From NCBI GenBank assembly GCA_905182335.1, contig CAJJBE010000007.1, forward strand, positions 1-64,000: a stretch of 64,000 nucleotides of DNA, read 5' to 3'. A program made the position numbers and the translations under genes. Shown piece by piece: positions 27,261 to 36,502 of the stretch. How positions within the stretch are numbered: position 1 is the stretch's first letter; every line of letters starts with the position of its first letter. The stretch comes from Flavobacteriales bacterium UBA4466. GTDB lineage: Bacteria; Bacteroidota; Bacteroidia; Flavobacteriales_D; Crocinitomicaceae. The notes beneath the pieces were generated by a model. The model was not told the origin of the DNA and did no database searches. It was given only the letters and a program-made list of their open reading frames with translations.

Positions 27261-27989
27261 TTATTTCTTTATAGACTCTAAAAAAGAATTAAGATCTTGA
27301 TCTTCATACTTATTCTCTACAAAATAGCGTAGTGTGTTTAATAACATATTTGCTTTTTGTCTACCGGCTAAAACAGATGTAGTTTTCTTCTCTCCTTCAG
27401 TTTTATGAGAGTCAAGTGCTTTTTGAGCTCTTGTCAATTCGCTATTAGCCCTTATAAGTGCTGAGTTGTCTTCAGAAACATTACTCTTTAAGTACTCCAT
27501 CTTTAGCTTTTCTGCAGCCACTATATGTTCTAATGCTTTTCCATCAACTTTTTTTGCAGTATAGCTAAATAAATTAAATTCTTTATCTCTTACTACTATA
27601 GCAGGTAATCGATCTCGATCACTACCCGTCAAAAACTTAGTGAATTCATGAGATGATCTTCCGTTTTTTTCTAATTTATTATACTCATTGCCCTTAAATT
27701 TTATAGTTTCTAAGGAAGGGTTGAATTTAAAGCAAATAAAGTTTTGATTAACATAGCTAGCAAGTTCAGTATCTTGTAAAAATGCTGTCATTTTTCTGTT
27801 TCGCTCTTCTAGCTGTTCCTTTGACATTTTTCCATAGGACGAGCCCTCAATAAAAATTAAGCAGTTAGACTCTCCTTCATTTACACTGCTCTCAAATTCA
27901 GCCACACTTAACCAGTTAATTTCAGTTTCCTGTGCATAACTAAAAAAGGAAAATAAGCTTATGGCAATTATTATATTTAATGTCTTCAT
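27261..27989 (-). CDS. Exported thioredoxin-fold protein without the CxxC active site
   Basis: 242 residues with a signal peptide (about 1-19). INWLSVAEFESSV, LIFIEGSSYGKMS, FLQDTELASYVNQNFICFKFNP, IKFKGNEYNKLEKNGRSSHEF and LPAIVVRD line up with the thioredoxin-like family in which the active site WCxWC follows the first strand and VKFNAE and PTxVFLD come later. Here the cysteine pair is absent (GSSYGKMSKEQ stands in its place), so ordinary redox activity is not expected. Residues 165-242 form a helical extension. It lies 5 bp after the 1331-residue fibre gene. A chaperone-like or binding role is conceivable. Confidence 0.55.
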   Translation of the reverse strand: MKTLNIIIAISLFSFFSYAQETEINWLSVAEFESSVNEGESNCLIFIEGSSYGKMSKEQLEERNRKMTAFLQDTELASYVNQNFICFKFNPSLETIKFKGNEYNKLEKNGRSSHEFTKFLTGSDRDRLPAIVVRDKEFNLFSYTAKKVDGKALEHIVAAEKLKMEYLKSNVSEDNSALIRANSELTRAQKALDSHKTEGEKKTTSVLAGRQKANMLLNTLRYFVENKYEDQDLNSFLESIKK

Positions 27990-27994
27990 GTTTA

Positions 27995-30900
27995 TTACTT
28001 ATTTGATTTGTTTATTTTTGCAGATGTGTTTAGCATCTCTTCTAAAGCGCTCAATCTGCTCTCAAGATCTGCCTTCAAAGCATCTACCTCTGTTGTTTGT
28101 CCTTCAAGCTTTGACTTCATTTCTGCCATTTCAGAATTTTGATTTTCAATAATAGCTTGCTGATCTTTAATTGCCTCAATTAATAAAGCTACTAATTTTT
28201 GATACTCAACGCCTTTATATCCATTACCTATTTCGGATACAATTTCTGGAATTACAGCTTCAACTTCTTGCGCTATAAGTCCAAGTTCTAATTTATCATC
28301 AAAGCCTCTGGTTAGGAACTCATTGTTTCTCCAGTAGTAGTTTACACCTCTAAGCTGTAATACCTTCTCTAGTGCATTCTCTACTGTTAAAATATTCTTC
28401 TTGAATCTTTTATCAGAACTTGCAACGAAACTTGTTGCGAATGCATCCCCTAAAATAGTTGCGTTACCATTGACCATTACCTCACCACTAACAGTTACGT
28501 TAGGAGCATCAAGATCAATATTACCATTATAAGACTTTAGCTTAACATCTCCACTATAAGACTCTACTCTAGCTTCATTCTCTCCATAAACCATAACATT
28601 CTGTCCAGAAACATTAACAAAATCCCCAGAAACATCAACAAAATTCTGTCCAAAAACCCCAATACCGTTTTGACTTTCGATAATTACTGGGTTTGAAGTA
28701 TTAGTGTTTTTTAACTCACCATATTGATTCTCTTCCCATAACGTGTTTGCCACTAATGTGCTATCCAATGCATTAATGCTATCAAGTAAAGCAGCGTCTG
28801 CTACATCTACATAATCTTTGTTTGCTAAATGCTCTCCAAGTTGTGGAGCATTCATATTACTAGCGTTACCATTGAACATTACCTCACCACTAACAGTTAC
28901 GTTAGGAGCATCAAGATCAATATTACCATTATAAGACTTTAGCTTAACATCTCCACTATAAGACTCTACTCTAGCTTCATTCTCTCCATAAACCATAACA
29001 TTCTGTCCAGAAACATTAACAAAATCCCCAGAAACATCAACAAAATTCTGTCCAAAAACCCCAATACCGTTTTGACTTTCGATAATTACTGGGTTTGAAG
29101 TATTAGTGTTTTTTAACTCACCATATTGATTCTCTTCCCATAACGTGTTTGCCACTAATGTGCTATCCAATGCATTAATGCTATCAAGTAAAGCAGCGTC
29201 TGCTACATCTACATAATCTTTGTTTGCTAAATGCTCTCCAAGTTGTGGAGCATTCATATTACTAGCGTTACCATTGAACATTACCTCACCACTAACAGTT
29301 ACGTTAGGAGCATCAAGATCAATATTACCATTATAAGACTTTAGCTTAACATCTCCACTATAAGACTCTACTCTAGCTTCATTCTCTCCATAAACCATAA
29401 CATTCTGCCCATTAACATTAACAAAATCCCCAGAAACATCAACAAAATTCTGTCCAAAAACCCCAATACCGTTTTGACTTTCGATAATTACTGGGTTTGA
29501 AGTATTAGTGTTTTTTAACTCACCATATTGATTCTCTTCCCATAACGTGTTTGCCACTAATGTGCTATCCAATGCATTAATGCTATCAAGTAAAGCAGCG
29601 TCTGCTACATCTACATAATCTTTGTTTGCTAAATGCTCTCCAAGTTGTGGAGCATTCATATTACTAGCGTTACCATTGAACATTACCTCACCACTAACAG
29701 TTACGTTAGGAGCATCAAGATCAATATTACCATTATAAGACTTTAGCTTAACATCTCCACTATAAGACTCTACTCTAGCTTCATTCTCTCCATAAACCAT
29801 AACATTCTGTCCAGAAACATTAACAAAATCCCCAGAAACATCAACAAAATTCTGTCCAAAAACCCCAATACCGTTTTGACTTTCGATAATTACTGGGTTT
29901 GAAGTATTAGTGTTTTTTAACTCACCATATTGATTCTCTTCCCATAACGTGTTTGCCACTAATGTGCTATCCAATGCATTAATGCTATCAAGTAAAGCAG
30001 CGTCTGCTACATCTACATAATCTTTGTTTGCTAAATGCTCTCCAAGTTGTGGAGCATTCATATTACTAGCGTTACCATTGAACATTACCTCACCACTAAC
30101 AGTTACGTTAGGAGCATCAAGATCAATATTACCATTATAAGACTTTAGCTTAACATCTCCACTATAAGACTCTACTCTAGCTTCATTCTCTCCATAAACC
30201 ATAACATTCTGTCCAGAAACATTAACAAAATCCCCAGAAACATCAACAAAATTCTGTCCAAAAACCCCAATACCGTTTTGACTTTCGATAATTACTGGGT
30301 TTGAAGTATTAGTGTTTTTTAACTCACCATATTGATTCTCTTCCCATAACGTGTTTGCCACTAATGTGCTATCCAATGCATTAATGCTATCAAGTAAAGC
30401 AGCGTCTGCTACATCTACATAATCTTTGTTTGCTAAATGCTCTCCAAGTTGTGGAGCATTCATATTACTAGCGTTACCATTGAACATTACCTCACCACTA
30501 ACAGTTACGTTAGGAGCATCAAGATCAATATTACCATTATAAGACTTTAGCTTAACATCTCCACTATAAGACTCTACTCTAGCTTCATTCTCTCCATAAA
30601 CCATAACATTCTGTCCAGAAACATCAACAAAATCCCCAGAAACATCAACAAAATTCTGTCCAAAAACCCCAATACCGTTTTGACTTTCGATAATTACTGG
30701 GTTTGAAGTATTAGTGTTTTTTAACTCACCATATTGATTCTCTTCCCATAACGTGTTTGCCACTAATGTGCTATCCAATGCATTAATGCTATCAAGTAAA
30801 GCAGCGTCTGCTACATCTACATAATCTTTGTTTGCTAAATGCTCTCCAAGTTGTGGAGCATTCATATTACTAGCGTTACCATTGAACATTACCTCACCAC

Positions 30901-31990
30901 TAACAGTTACGTTAGGAGCATCAAGATCAATATTACCATTATAAGACTTTAGCTTAACATCTCCACTATAAGACTCTACTCTAGCTTCATTCTCTCCATA
31001 AACCATAACATTCTGTCCAGAAACATCAACAAAATCCCCAGAAACATCAACAAAATTCTGTCCAAAAACCCCAATACCGTTTTGACTTTCGATAATTACT
31101 GGGTTTGAAGTATTAGTGTTTTTTAACTCACCATATTGATTCTCTTCCCATAACGTGTTTGCCACTAATGTGCTATCCAATGCATTAATGCTATCAAGTA
31201 AAGCAGCGTCTGCTACATCTACATAATCTTTGTTTGCTAAATGCTCTCCAAGTTGTGGAGCATTCATATTACTAGCGTTACCATTGAACATTACCTCACC
31301 ACTAACAGTTACGTTAGGAGCATCAAGATCAATATTACCATTATAAGACTTTAGCTTAACATCTCCACTATAAGACTCTACTCTAGCTTCATTCTCTCCA
31401 TAAACCATAACATTCTGTCCAGAAACATCAACAAAATCCCCAGAAACATCAACAAAATTCTGTCCAAAAACCCCAATACCGTTTTGACTTTCGATAATTA
31501 CTGGGTTTGAAGTATTAGTGTTTTTTAACTCACCATATTGATTCTCTTCCCATAAAGGATTTGTTAGTGCAGCAGCACTATCTGCATAACCTGAAGTATT
31601 TGAGTGTAAAGAATACGGCACACTCATTAATTGACTAGTCCCCATTACAACGTAGCTTGTCCCACCTGTAATATCTGTTGCTGTTTCGATGAAATATGGA
31701 CCATTTGCCCAATTAATAGATCCAAAATTATCCGTTGAAGAACCCGTACCTATTTCCAGATTAACTAATCCAAACTGATTTGTTGGAGTGGAAAATATTT
31801 CGGAATAAACTGAAGGCCCAGTTTCGGAACCTTGCTTAATAGTTAAGCGCATTCCAACTGGTTGGTTAGTTAACACAGTATTGTTACCATCTCTTATTAC
31901 AGATTGATATTTAACCGATTCTGGAGCTTGGGCTAAAGAACTAAGTGATAGTGTTGCTATGGCAACTAGTGAAAGTAGTATTCTTTTCAT
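27995..31990 (-). CDS. 1331-residue repetitive fibre-like protein with S74 intramolecular chaperone domain
   Basis: Signal peptide (1-20), then the block APESVKYQSVIRD to MGTSQLMSVPYSLHS (21-130) shared with the protein at 22830. From W147 there are eight copies of a 134-residue unit (the last cut short near residue 1176). Each unit has a beta part (VIIESQNGIGVFG, VDVSGDFVDVSGQ, VKLKSYNGNIDLDAP) and a helical part (HLANKDYVDVADAALLDSIN), like a trimeric fibre shaft. After that come SSDKRFKKNI and LGLIAQEVEAVIPEIV, the peptidase S74 chaperone of tail spikes, with Ser and Lys five residues apart and a final coiled coil. Such domains trimerise the fibre and cleave themselves off. No T9SS tail is visible. 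Confidence 0.85.
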   Translation of the reverse strand: MKRILLSLVAIATLSLSSLAQAPESVKYQSVIRDGNNTVLTNQPVGMRLTIKQGSETGPSVYSEIFSTPTNQFGLVNLEIGTGSSTDNFGSINWANGPYFIETATDITGGTSYVVMGTSQLMSVPYSLHSNTSGYADSAAALTNPLWEENQYGELKNTNTSNPVIIESQNGIGVFGQNFVDVSGDFVDVSGQNVMVYGENEARVESYSGDVKLKSYNGNIDLDAPNVTVSGEVMFNGNASNMNAPQLGEHLANKDYVDVADAALLDSINALDSTLVANTLWEENQYGELKNTNTSNPVIIESQNGIGVFGQNFVDVSGDFVDVSGQNVMVYGENEARVESYSGDVKLKSYNGNIDLDAPNVTVSGEVMFNGNASNMNAPQLGEHLANKDYVDVADAALLDSINALDSTLVANTLWEENQYGELKNTNTSNPVIIESQNGIGVFGQNFVDVSGDFVDVSGQNVMVYGENEARVESYSGDVKLKSYNGNIDLDAPNVTVSGEVMFNGNASNMNAPQLGEHLANKDYVDVADAALLDSINALDSTLVANTLWEENQYGELKNTNTSNPVIIESQNGIGVFGQNFVDVSGDFVNVSGQNVMVYGENEARVESYSGDVKLKSYNGNIDLDAPNVTVSGEVMFNGNASNMNAPQLGEHLANKDYVDVADAALLDSINALDSTLVANTLWEENQYGELKNTNTSNPVIIESQNGIGVFGQNFVDVSGDFVNVSGQNVMVYGENEARVESYSGDVKLKSYNGNIDLDAPNVTVSGEVMFNGNASNMNAPQLGEHLANKDYVDVADAALLDSINALDSTLVANTLWEENQYGELKNTNTSNPVIIESQNGIGVFGQNFVDVSGDFVNVNGQNVMVYGENEARVESYSGDVKLKSYNGNIDLDAPNVTVSGEVMFNGNASNMNAPQLGEHLANKDYVDVADAALLDSINALDSTLVANTLWEENQYGELKNTNTSNPVIIESQNGIGVFGQNFVDVSGDFVNVSGQNVMVYGENEARVESYSGDVKLKSYNGNIDLDAPNVTVSGEVMFNGNASNMNAPQLGEHLANKDYVDVADAALLDSINALDSTLVANTLWEENQYGELKNTNTSNPVIIESQNGIGVFGQNFVDVSGDFVNVSGQNVMVYGENEARVESYSGDVKLKSYNGNIDLDAPNVTVSGEVMVNGNATILGDAFATSFVASSDKRFKKNILTVENALEKVLQLRGVNYYWRNNEFLTRGFDDKLELGLIAQEVEAVIPEIVSEIGNGYKGVEYQKLVALLIEAIKDQQAIIENQNSEMAEMKSKLEGQTTEVDALKADLESRLSALEEMLNTSAKINKSNK
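28461..31552 (-). repeat. Eight-copy tandem array of a 402-bp coding repeat
   Basis: The unit boundary marker CTTCCCATAACG (reading TTATGGGAAG on the coding strand) recurs every 402 bp. The first and last occurrences, at 31549 and 28735, are exactly 7 x 402 apart. Seven copies are complete and the eighth stops after about 290 bp. Copies are almost identical at the DNA level, including third codon positions. The differences I can see are few: in coding order copies 1-3 encode FVDVSGQN, copies 4, 5, 7 and 8 FVNVSGQN, and copy 6 FVNVNGQN. This indicates very recent amplification or gene conversion. Confidence 0.95.
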
Positions 31991-32035
31991 AATGCTAATT
32001 TAATAGTGGTATTCTTTTTAAGAATTTATTTAAAA

Positions 32036-35000
32036 CTATTGTTTTATAATTCTAGCTGTTTTTGTATTCTCGTTTTGTATAACTATTACTTGATAGAAAC
32101 CAGGATTGTAATCCGTTCCAATTCTAACATCTGTTTCTTGACGTAGGTCAACTAATCGTGTTTCGATTAATCTTCCTGTTCCGTCGTATACAGAAACTGA
32201 TACTGGTGAACTTGCATCTTCAGAAGCGATGTGAAGCGTTGTTGCATCACTGAATGGATTAGGAGACAATGTTGTCTCGAACTCGATTCCCTCTTCCTGT
32301 GCTAGGTCTTTTTGGTTGTCGTTTATTACAATAGTCGACGACCCATCTGGCGTAGTTACTGTACAAACTGGACCAAAGTCTCCTGTCATTCCACCTGCTG
32401 TTACTTGAATGTCAACATTATATGTTACACCCGTAAGTATACCTGGCTCTGATAAAGATAGAGATCTAAATGGTCTATCTATTAACAATGTATCAGTACC
32501 GTTAATCAGTCTAAATCTATAGTTAGTTGCGCCATCAGCAAACAGTGCAAACACTTGACTACTCATTGACCCTGGTGAGCTACCACAATAAAGAGGTGCT
32601 AACTGTGTCGTTGGGAAGTCTACTTGAACTGTACAAACATCTCCATAGTCTCCTACCACTCCACCAGCTGTTACCTGAACATCAACATTATATGTCTTAT
32701 CCAATGTAATTCCTGGTACTGTATTCAGAGTTAAAGATCTAAATGGACGATCAAGGATTAACGTGTCGTTTCCACTTATGAATCTAAATCTATAGTTCGT
32801 TGCACCTGCAGCAAACATTGCGAAGATTTGACTATTCAACGATTGAGTTGTCATACCACAATATGCATCAGCTAACTTAGTTGTTGGGAAGTCGGTTGTT
32901 ACTGTACAAACTGCACCGTAATCACAAACCTGTCCTTGAACTGTTGCTGCAACATCTACGTTGTAGACTTTGTTAAACTCAACGGCAACTTGACTAAATG
33001 GTAGAGCTCTAAACGGACGGTCAACAATCAGTGTATCATTTCCATTTATTAATCTAAACCTGTAGTTCGTTGCTCCATCAACAGCCGCTGCTTTGATTAG
33101 ACCTGATGTAACTGATTGTGTTACGTAACCACAGTACTGACCTGCCAACTGTGTTGTTGGTAGAACTGTTGTTATTGTACAAACATCACCGAAGTCTCCT
33201 GTAACACCATTACATGTCGCTTGAACATCTACGTTGTATACTACACCGTATGTTATCCCTGGAACTGTATTCAGATATAGAGATCTAAATGGACGATCCT
33301 TAATAAGGGTATCATTTCCATTAATAAATCTAAATCTAAAATTTGTTGCTCCTTCAGAGTTCATAGCAAACACTTGACTAACTAAGTTGTTAGTTGTGAT
33401 GCCACAATACAATGGGGCTAACTGTGTCGTTGGGAATGTTGTTGTTACTGTACAAACATCTCCATAGTCTCCCGTAGCTCCTGCCACAGTAACCTGAACG
33501 TCTACATTGTATGTTTTATCATACTCTACTGCAATACTGTTCAATGGTATATTTCTAAACGGACGATCTGCTATAAGCGTATCATTTCCATTGATAAATC
33601 TAAACCTGAAGTTAGATGCGTTGTCTACAATCTCTGCATAAACTAGTGCAGCTAAGTTGTCCGTAACATAACCACAGTACTGACCTGCAAGTTTTGTTTG
33701 AGGTCCTGGAGTAAAGATAGTACAAACTGTACCATAGTCTCCTATTGATCCATTTAGAGTTACAGCAACATCTACATTATATGTTGTAAGGTAATCTAAA
33801 GAAACAAGGTTCAATGGTAAAGCTCTAAATGGACGATCAACAATCAGTGTATCTGTACCATTAATCAATCTAAATCTATAACCCTCTGACCCTGGAACAG
33901 CATCTGCTCTTATAACATCAGCCAACGTATTAAGTGTTGAGTTACAATCTGCAGCTTGTAGCTGTGTCGTTGGTAGAACTGTTTGCGTTGTGAAGTCAAA
34001 TGGTCCAATCCAAGTGCTTTGATTATCTCCACAATCAGATTGTACATAGAACTCATAAGTAGTTGCATCAGATAATCCAGAAATTGATTCTATTGTATTT
34101 GATGTTCCTACTATTTGTGTTCCTGAGCCTAATGTAAATCCAGCAACACCATATTCAACATTAGCTAAACCTGTATTGTTAATTGGAGAAACTGTTATTG
34201 ACCCGAACATATTAGCAGCATGCGGATCACACTGGTAGTTATATGTTCCTTCAGCTTGGAAAACATGAGTATATGTCCATCCTTGGCCTACTGAGTTTCC
34301 GAAGCTTTCTGGATTACCCACAAACGTAGACGTTGTTCCATTTACATTGTGATTTCCTCCCGTATTTACAAAAACTACCGTATCTCCCACATTTATATCC
34401 AAGGAATTCGGGCTAAAACTAGACCCAACAGTTTGAATTAAGTAGCTAGTATTTACTGCGTCACCTCCTGTGTTACCTGTCCAGCTCAAATCAGCTGAAT
34501 CCACAGTAATACTAGTTACTGAGAGCGATGTTGGATCTTCACATATAGCTATATCAACTTCTGAACATGAGGTTGTAAACGTAGCTAATGTATCTCCTGC
34601 CGAAAAAGCATTTCCTGCAGCCCAAATCACAACAGTGTTTCCATGTAGATCTATTAAGTTAAATCCTATCTCATCCGTAAAGTTTGTTGTATTACTTGCA
34701 ATTATATAAGTAATAACATTATCACATAACGGAATCGATGCTGAACCAGTAAAACCAATATCTAATGTCTGGAGAGAAACAATACTTCCTCCTTGATAAA
34801 AATTAACTTCTTGACCATCCCAACCATCACCGAAATCATCAGTCATATTTAATACATAGTCACATTGATCGATGGCATTACAAAGAGATGTATTAAACAT
34901 AATCGGCCCCACCCAGGCACTTTGATCATCTCCACAATCTGATTGAATATAAAACTCGTATGAACTATTAGGAGTCAATCCAGCAAGAGATTCTGTTGTA

Positions 35001-35365
35001 TCTGCTGTACCTGTAATTAAAGTTCCGTCTCCTAATACAAACCCTGAAATGCCGTACTCTATATTGTATAATCCTGAAATGCCGGCATCTGACCATGCTA
35101 TGTCAGCAGCATCAGAAGTGATATTAGTTACAATCAAATCTGTAGGGTCTGAACATATGTTCTGATTGTTCCATGTTTGGTGAAAACCCTGAGTAATGGA
35201 TATATTGCTATTGGAGAAAGTGCTTATGACAGACTCTCCTATAGTAAAGTCTATATTTGCATATGGATTAACATAAGAGTCCCCCTGAGTAGAGATTACA
35301 TCTTGTGCTGACAATGACGTATAAAAAAAGAGTGTTAATAAAAATAGTATATTTCTATAATTCAT
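32036..35365 (-). CDS. 1109-residue multidomain T9SS type A protein with an inserted cupredoxin domain
   Basis: Signal peptide (1-20) and the STQGDSY/IDFTIGE/TQGFHQT block (26-66) shared with the protein at 22355. Then a fibronectin III-like domain (71-160), a DDFGDGWDG domain (168-267) and a second fibronectin-like domain (275-460). The second one is interrupted by a plastocyanin-like domain at about 303-395 with H339, C379, H382 and M386 as candidate copper ligands. Six ~89-residue repeats (about 468-1005) follow, each with YRFRxINGxDTLIxDRPFR, YNVDV and two cysteines. The end is a T9SS type A tail (TLSPNPFSDAT, then GFYQVIVI). It heads an operon of four genes; the next starts 45 bp downstream. 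A TATATTTG box (35400-35407, minus strand) lies upstream. Confidence 0.85.
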   Translation of the reverse strand: MNYRNILFLLTLFFYTSLSAQDVISTQGDSYVNPYANIDFTIGESVISTFSNSNISITQGFHQTWNNQNICSDPTDLIVTNITSDAADIAWSDAGISGLYNIEYGISGFVLGDGTLITGTADTTESLAGLTPNSSYEFYIQSDCGDDQSAWVGPIMFNTSLCNAIDQCDYVLNMTDDFGDGWDGQEVNFYQGGSIVSLQTLDIGFTGSASIPLCDNVITYIIASNTTNFTDEIGFNLIDLHGNTVVIWAAGNAFSAGDTLATFTTSCSEVDIAICEDPTSLSVTSITVDSADLSWTGNTGGDAVNTSYLIQTVGSSFSPNSLDINVGDTVVFVNTGGNHNVNGTTSTFVGNPESFGNSVGQGWTYTHVFQAEGTYNYQCDPHAANMFGSITVSPINNTGLANVEYGVAGFTLGSGTQIVGTSNTIESISGLSDATTYEFYVQSDCGDNQSTWIGPFDFTTQTVLPTTQLQAADCNSTLNTLADVIRADAVPGSEGYRFRLINGTDTLIVDRPFRALPLNLVSLDYLTTYNVDVAVTLNGSIGDYGTVCTIFTPGPQTKLAGQYCGYVTDNLAALVYAEIVDNASNFRFRFINGNDTLIADRPFRNIPLNSIAVEYDKTYNVDVQVTVAGATGDYGDVCTVTTTFPTTQLAPLYCGITTNNLVSQVFAMNSEGATNFRFRFINGNDTLIKDRPFRSLYLNTVPGITYGVVYNVDVQATCNGVTGDFGDVCTITTVLPTTQLAGQYCGYVTQSVTSGLIKAAAVDGATNYRFRLINGNDTLIVDRPFRALPFSQVAVEFNKVYNVDVAATVQGQVCDYGAVCTVTTDFPTTKLADAYCGMTTQSLNSQIFAMFAAGATNYRFRFISGNDTLILDRPFRSLTLNTVPGITLDKTYNVDVQVTAGGVVGDYGDVCTVQVDFPTTQLAPLYCGSSPGSMSSQVFALFADGATNYRFRLINGTDTLLIDRPFRSLSLSEPGILTGVTYNVDIQVTAGGMTGDFGPVCTVTTPDGSSTIVINDNQKDLAQEEGIEFETTLSPNPFSDATTLHIASEDASSPVSVSVYDGTGRLIETRLVDLRQETDVRIGTDYNPGFYQVIVIQNENTKTARIIKQ

Positions 35366-35590
35366 TATTAAGTGTGTAGTGATTACCTCAGGTTAGCTAC
35401 AAATATATCTTTTCTTTTTATACAAAAAAATAATAATTCTAAAGCACCCTGTTTATGTTATTATAATTGTGAAAATAAATCAAAAATAAGTTTAAATTAA
35501 TTGCTCTTTAATATTAGAGCCATATAAGGGTTAAACTTTAAAGACCTTGTTCCAACTAAATTCCGTTTCTTTGCAGTTCAATTGGAAGAA

Positions 35591-36466
35591 ATGGCACATA
35601 AATCAGGTTTTGTTAGTATTGTAGGGAGTCCAAACGTTGGTAAATCAACTCTTATGAATAAGCTTGTGGGTGAAAAGTTATCTATCGTTACTTCTAAAGC
35701 ACAAACGACAAGACATCGTATCATGGGAATCGTTAACACCGAAGACCATCAGGTTGTTTTTTCAGATACTCCGGGTGTTGTGAATTCAGCTTACAAGCTG
35801 CATGATAATATGATGGAGTATGTTAACTCCTCGATTAAAGATGCAGATGTTATCATATTCGTTACCGACACGAAAGAAACTGAAATGAATCACATAGACA
35901 CTTTATCACGTATTCAAAACGCAAAAGTTCCTGTGGTATGCCTGGTAAACAAAATGGATTTATCGAGTCAAGACAAAGTAGCTGAAAAGCTAGCTTATTG
36001 GCAAGAACGCTTGCCTGAGGCTAACGTTTTCCCTATTTCTGCGCTTCATGGTGTTAGTATTGAGGGTGTCTGGGAAGAAATCCTTTTACACATTCCTGAA
36101 AGTCCACCCTATTTCGAAAAAGATGCTATCACAAATCGCCCAATGCGTTTTTTCATATCAGAAATGATTCGTGAAAAAATATTCATCCATTGTAGAAAAG
36201 AAATCCCTTATGCTACTCAAGTAGAAATAGAGGAATATATTGAAGAAGATCACATCACTCGTATTAGAGCGCTTATTATAGTTGAACGTAATTCTCAAAA
36301 AGGTATCATTATTGGGAAAGGTGGTGAAATGCTGAAACGAATTGGTCGAGAATCACGTATTGAAATGGAACAATTCATTGATAAGAAAGTTTTCTTGGAA
36401 ACATTCGTGAAGGTTGATAAAGATTGGAGAGGATCTGATCAAAAATTAAAAAAATACGGATACTAG
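35591..36466 (+). CDS. era: GTPase Era
   Basis: 291-residue GTPase needed for 16S rRNA maturation and 30S assembly. The G domain has G1 GSPNVGKST, G3 DTPG, G4 NKMD and G5 SALHG. The C-terminal KH domain has GIIIGKGGEMLKRIGRESR. I start at ATG 35591 (MAHKSGF); a TTG three codons earlier (35582) is also in frame. It is followed 36 bp later by der, so two ribosome-assembly GTPases are transcribed together. Confidence 0.96.
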   Translation: MAHKSGFVSIVGSPNVGKSTLMNKLVGEKLSIVTSKAQTTRHRIMGIVNTEDHQVVFSDTPGVVNSAYKLHDNMMEYVNSSIKDADVIIFVTDTKETEMNHIDTLSRIQNAKVPVVCLVNKMDLSSQDKVAEKLAYWQERLPEANVFPISALHGVSIEGVWEEILLHIPESPPYFEKDAITNRPMRFFISEMIREKIFIHCRKEIPYATQVEIEEYIEEDHITRIRALIIVERNSQKGIIIGKGGEMLKRIGRESRIEMEQFIDKKVFLETFVKVDKDWRGSDQKLKKYGY

Positions 36467-36502
36467 AAAATCAATTGATTAACTAGAAATCGAACTTGAG
36501 TT

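Noticed and set aside
27961-28152. Plus-strand open frame across the 3' end of the fibre gene.
   Set aside because: It is the antisense of the S74/coiled-coil coding region and has no protein-like features of its own.
28461-31552. Regular repeats that could suggest a CRISPR array.
   Set aside because: The unit is 402 bp, in frame and protein-coding, with no short spacers and no cas genes.
27995-35365. Prophage origin for the fibre genes because of the S74 domain.
   Set aside because: No integrase, capsid, terminase or tail genes are near, both proteins have signal peptides, and the partner has a T9SS tail.
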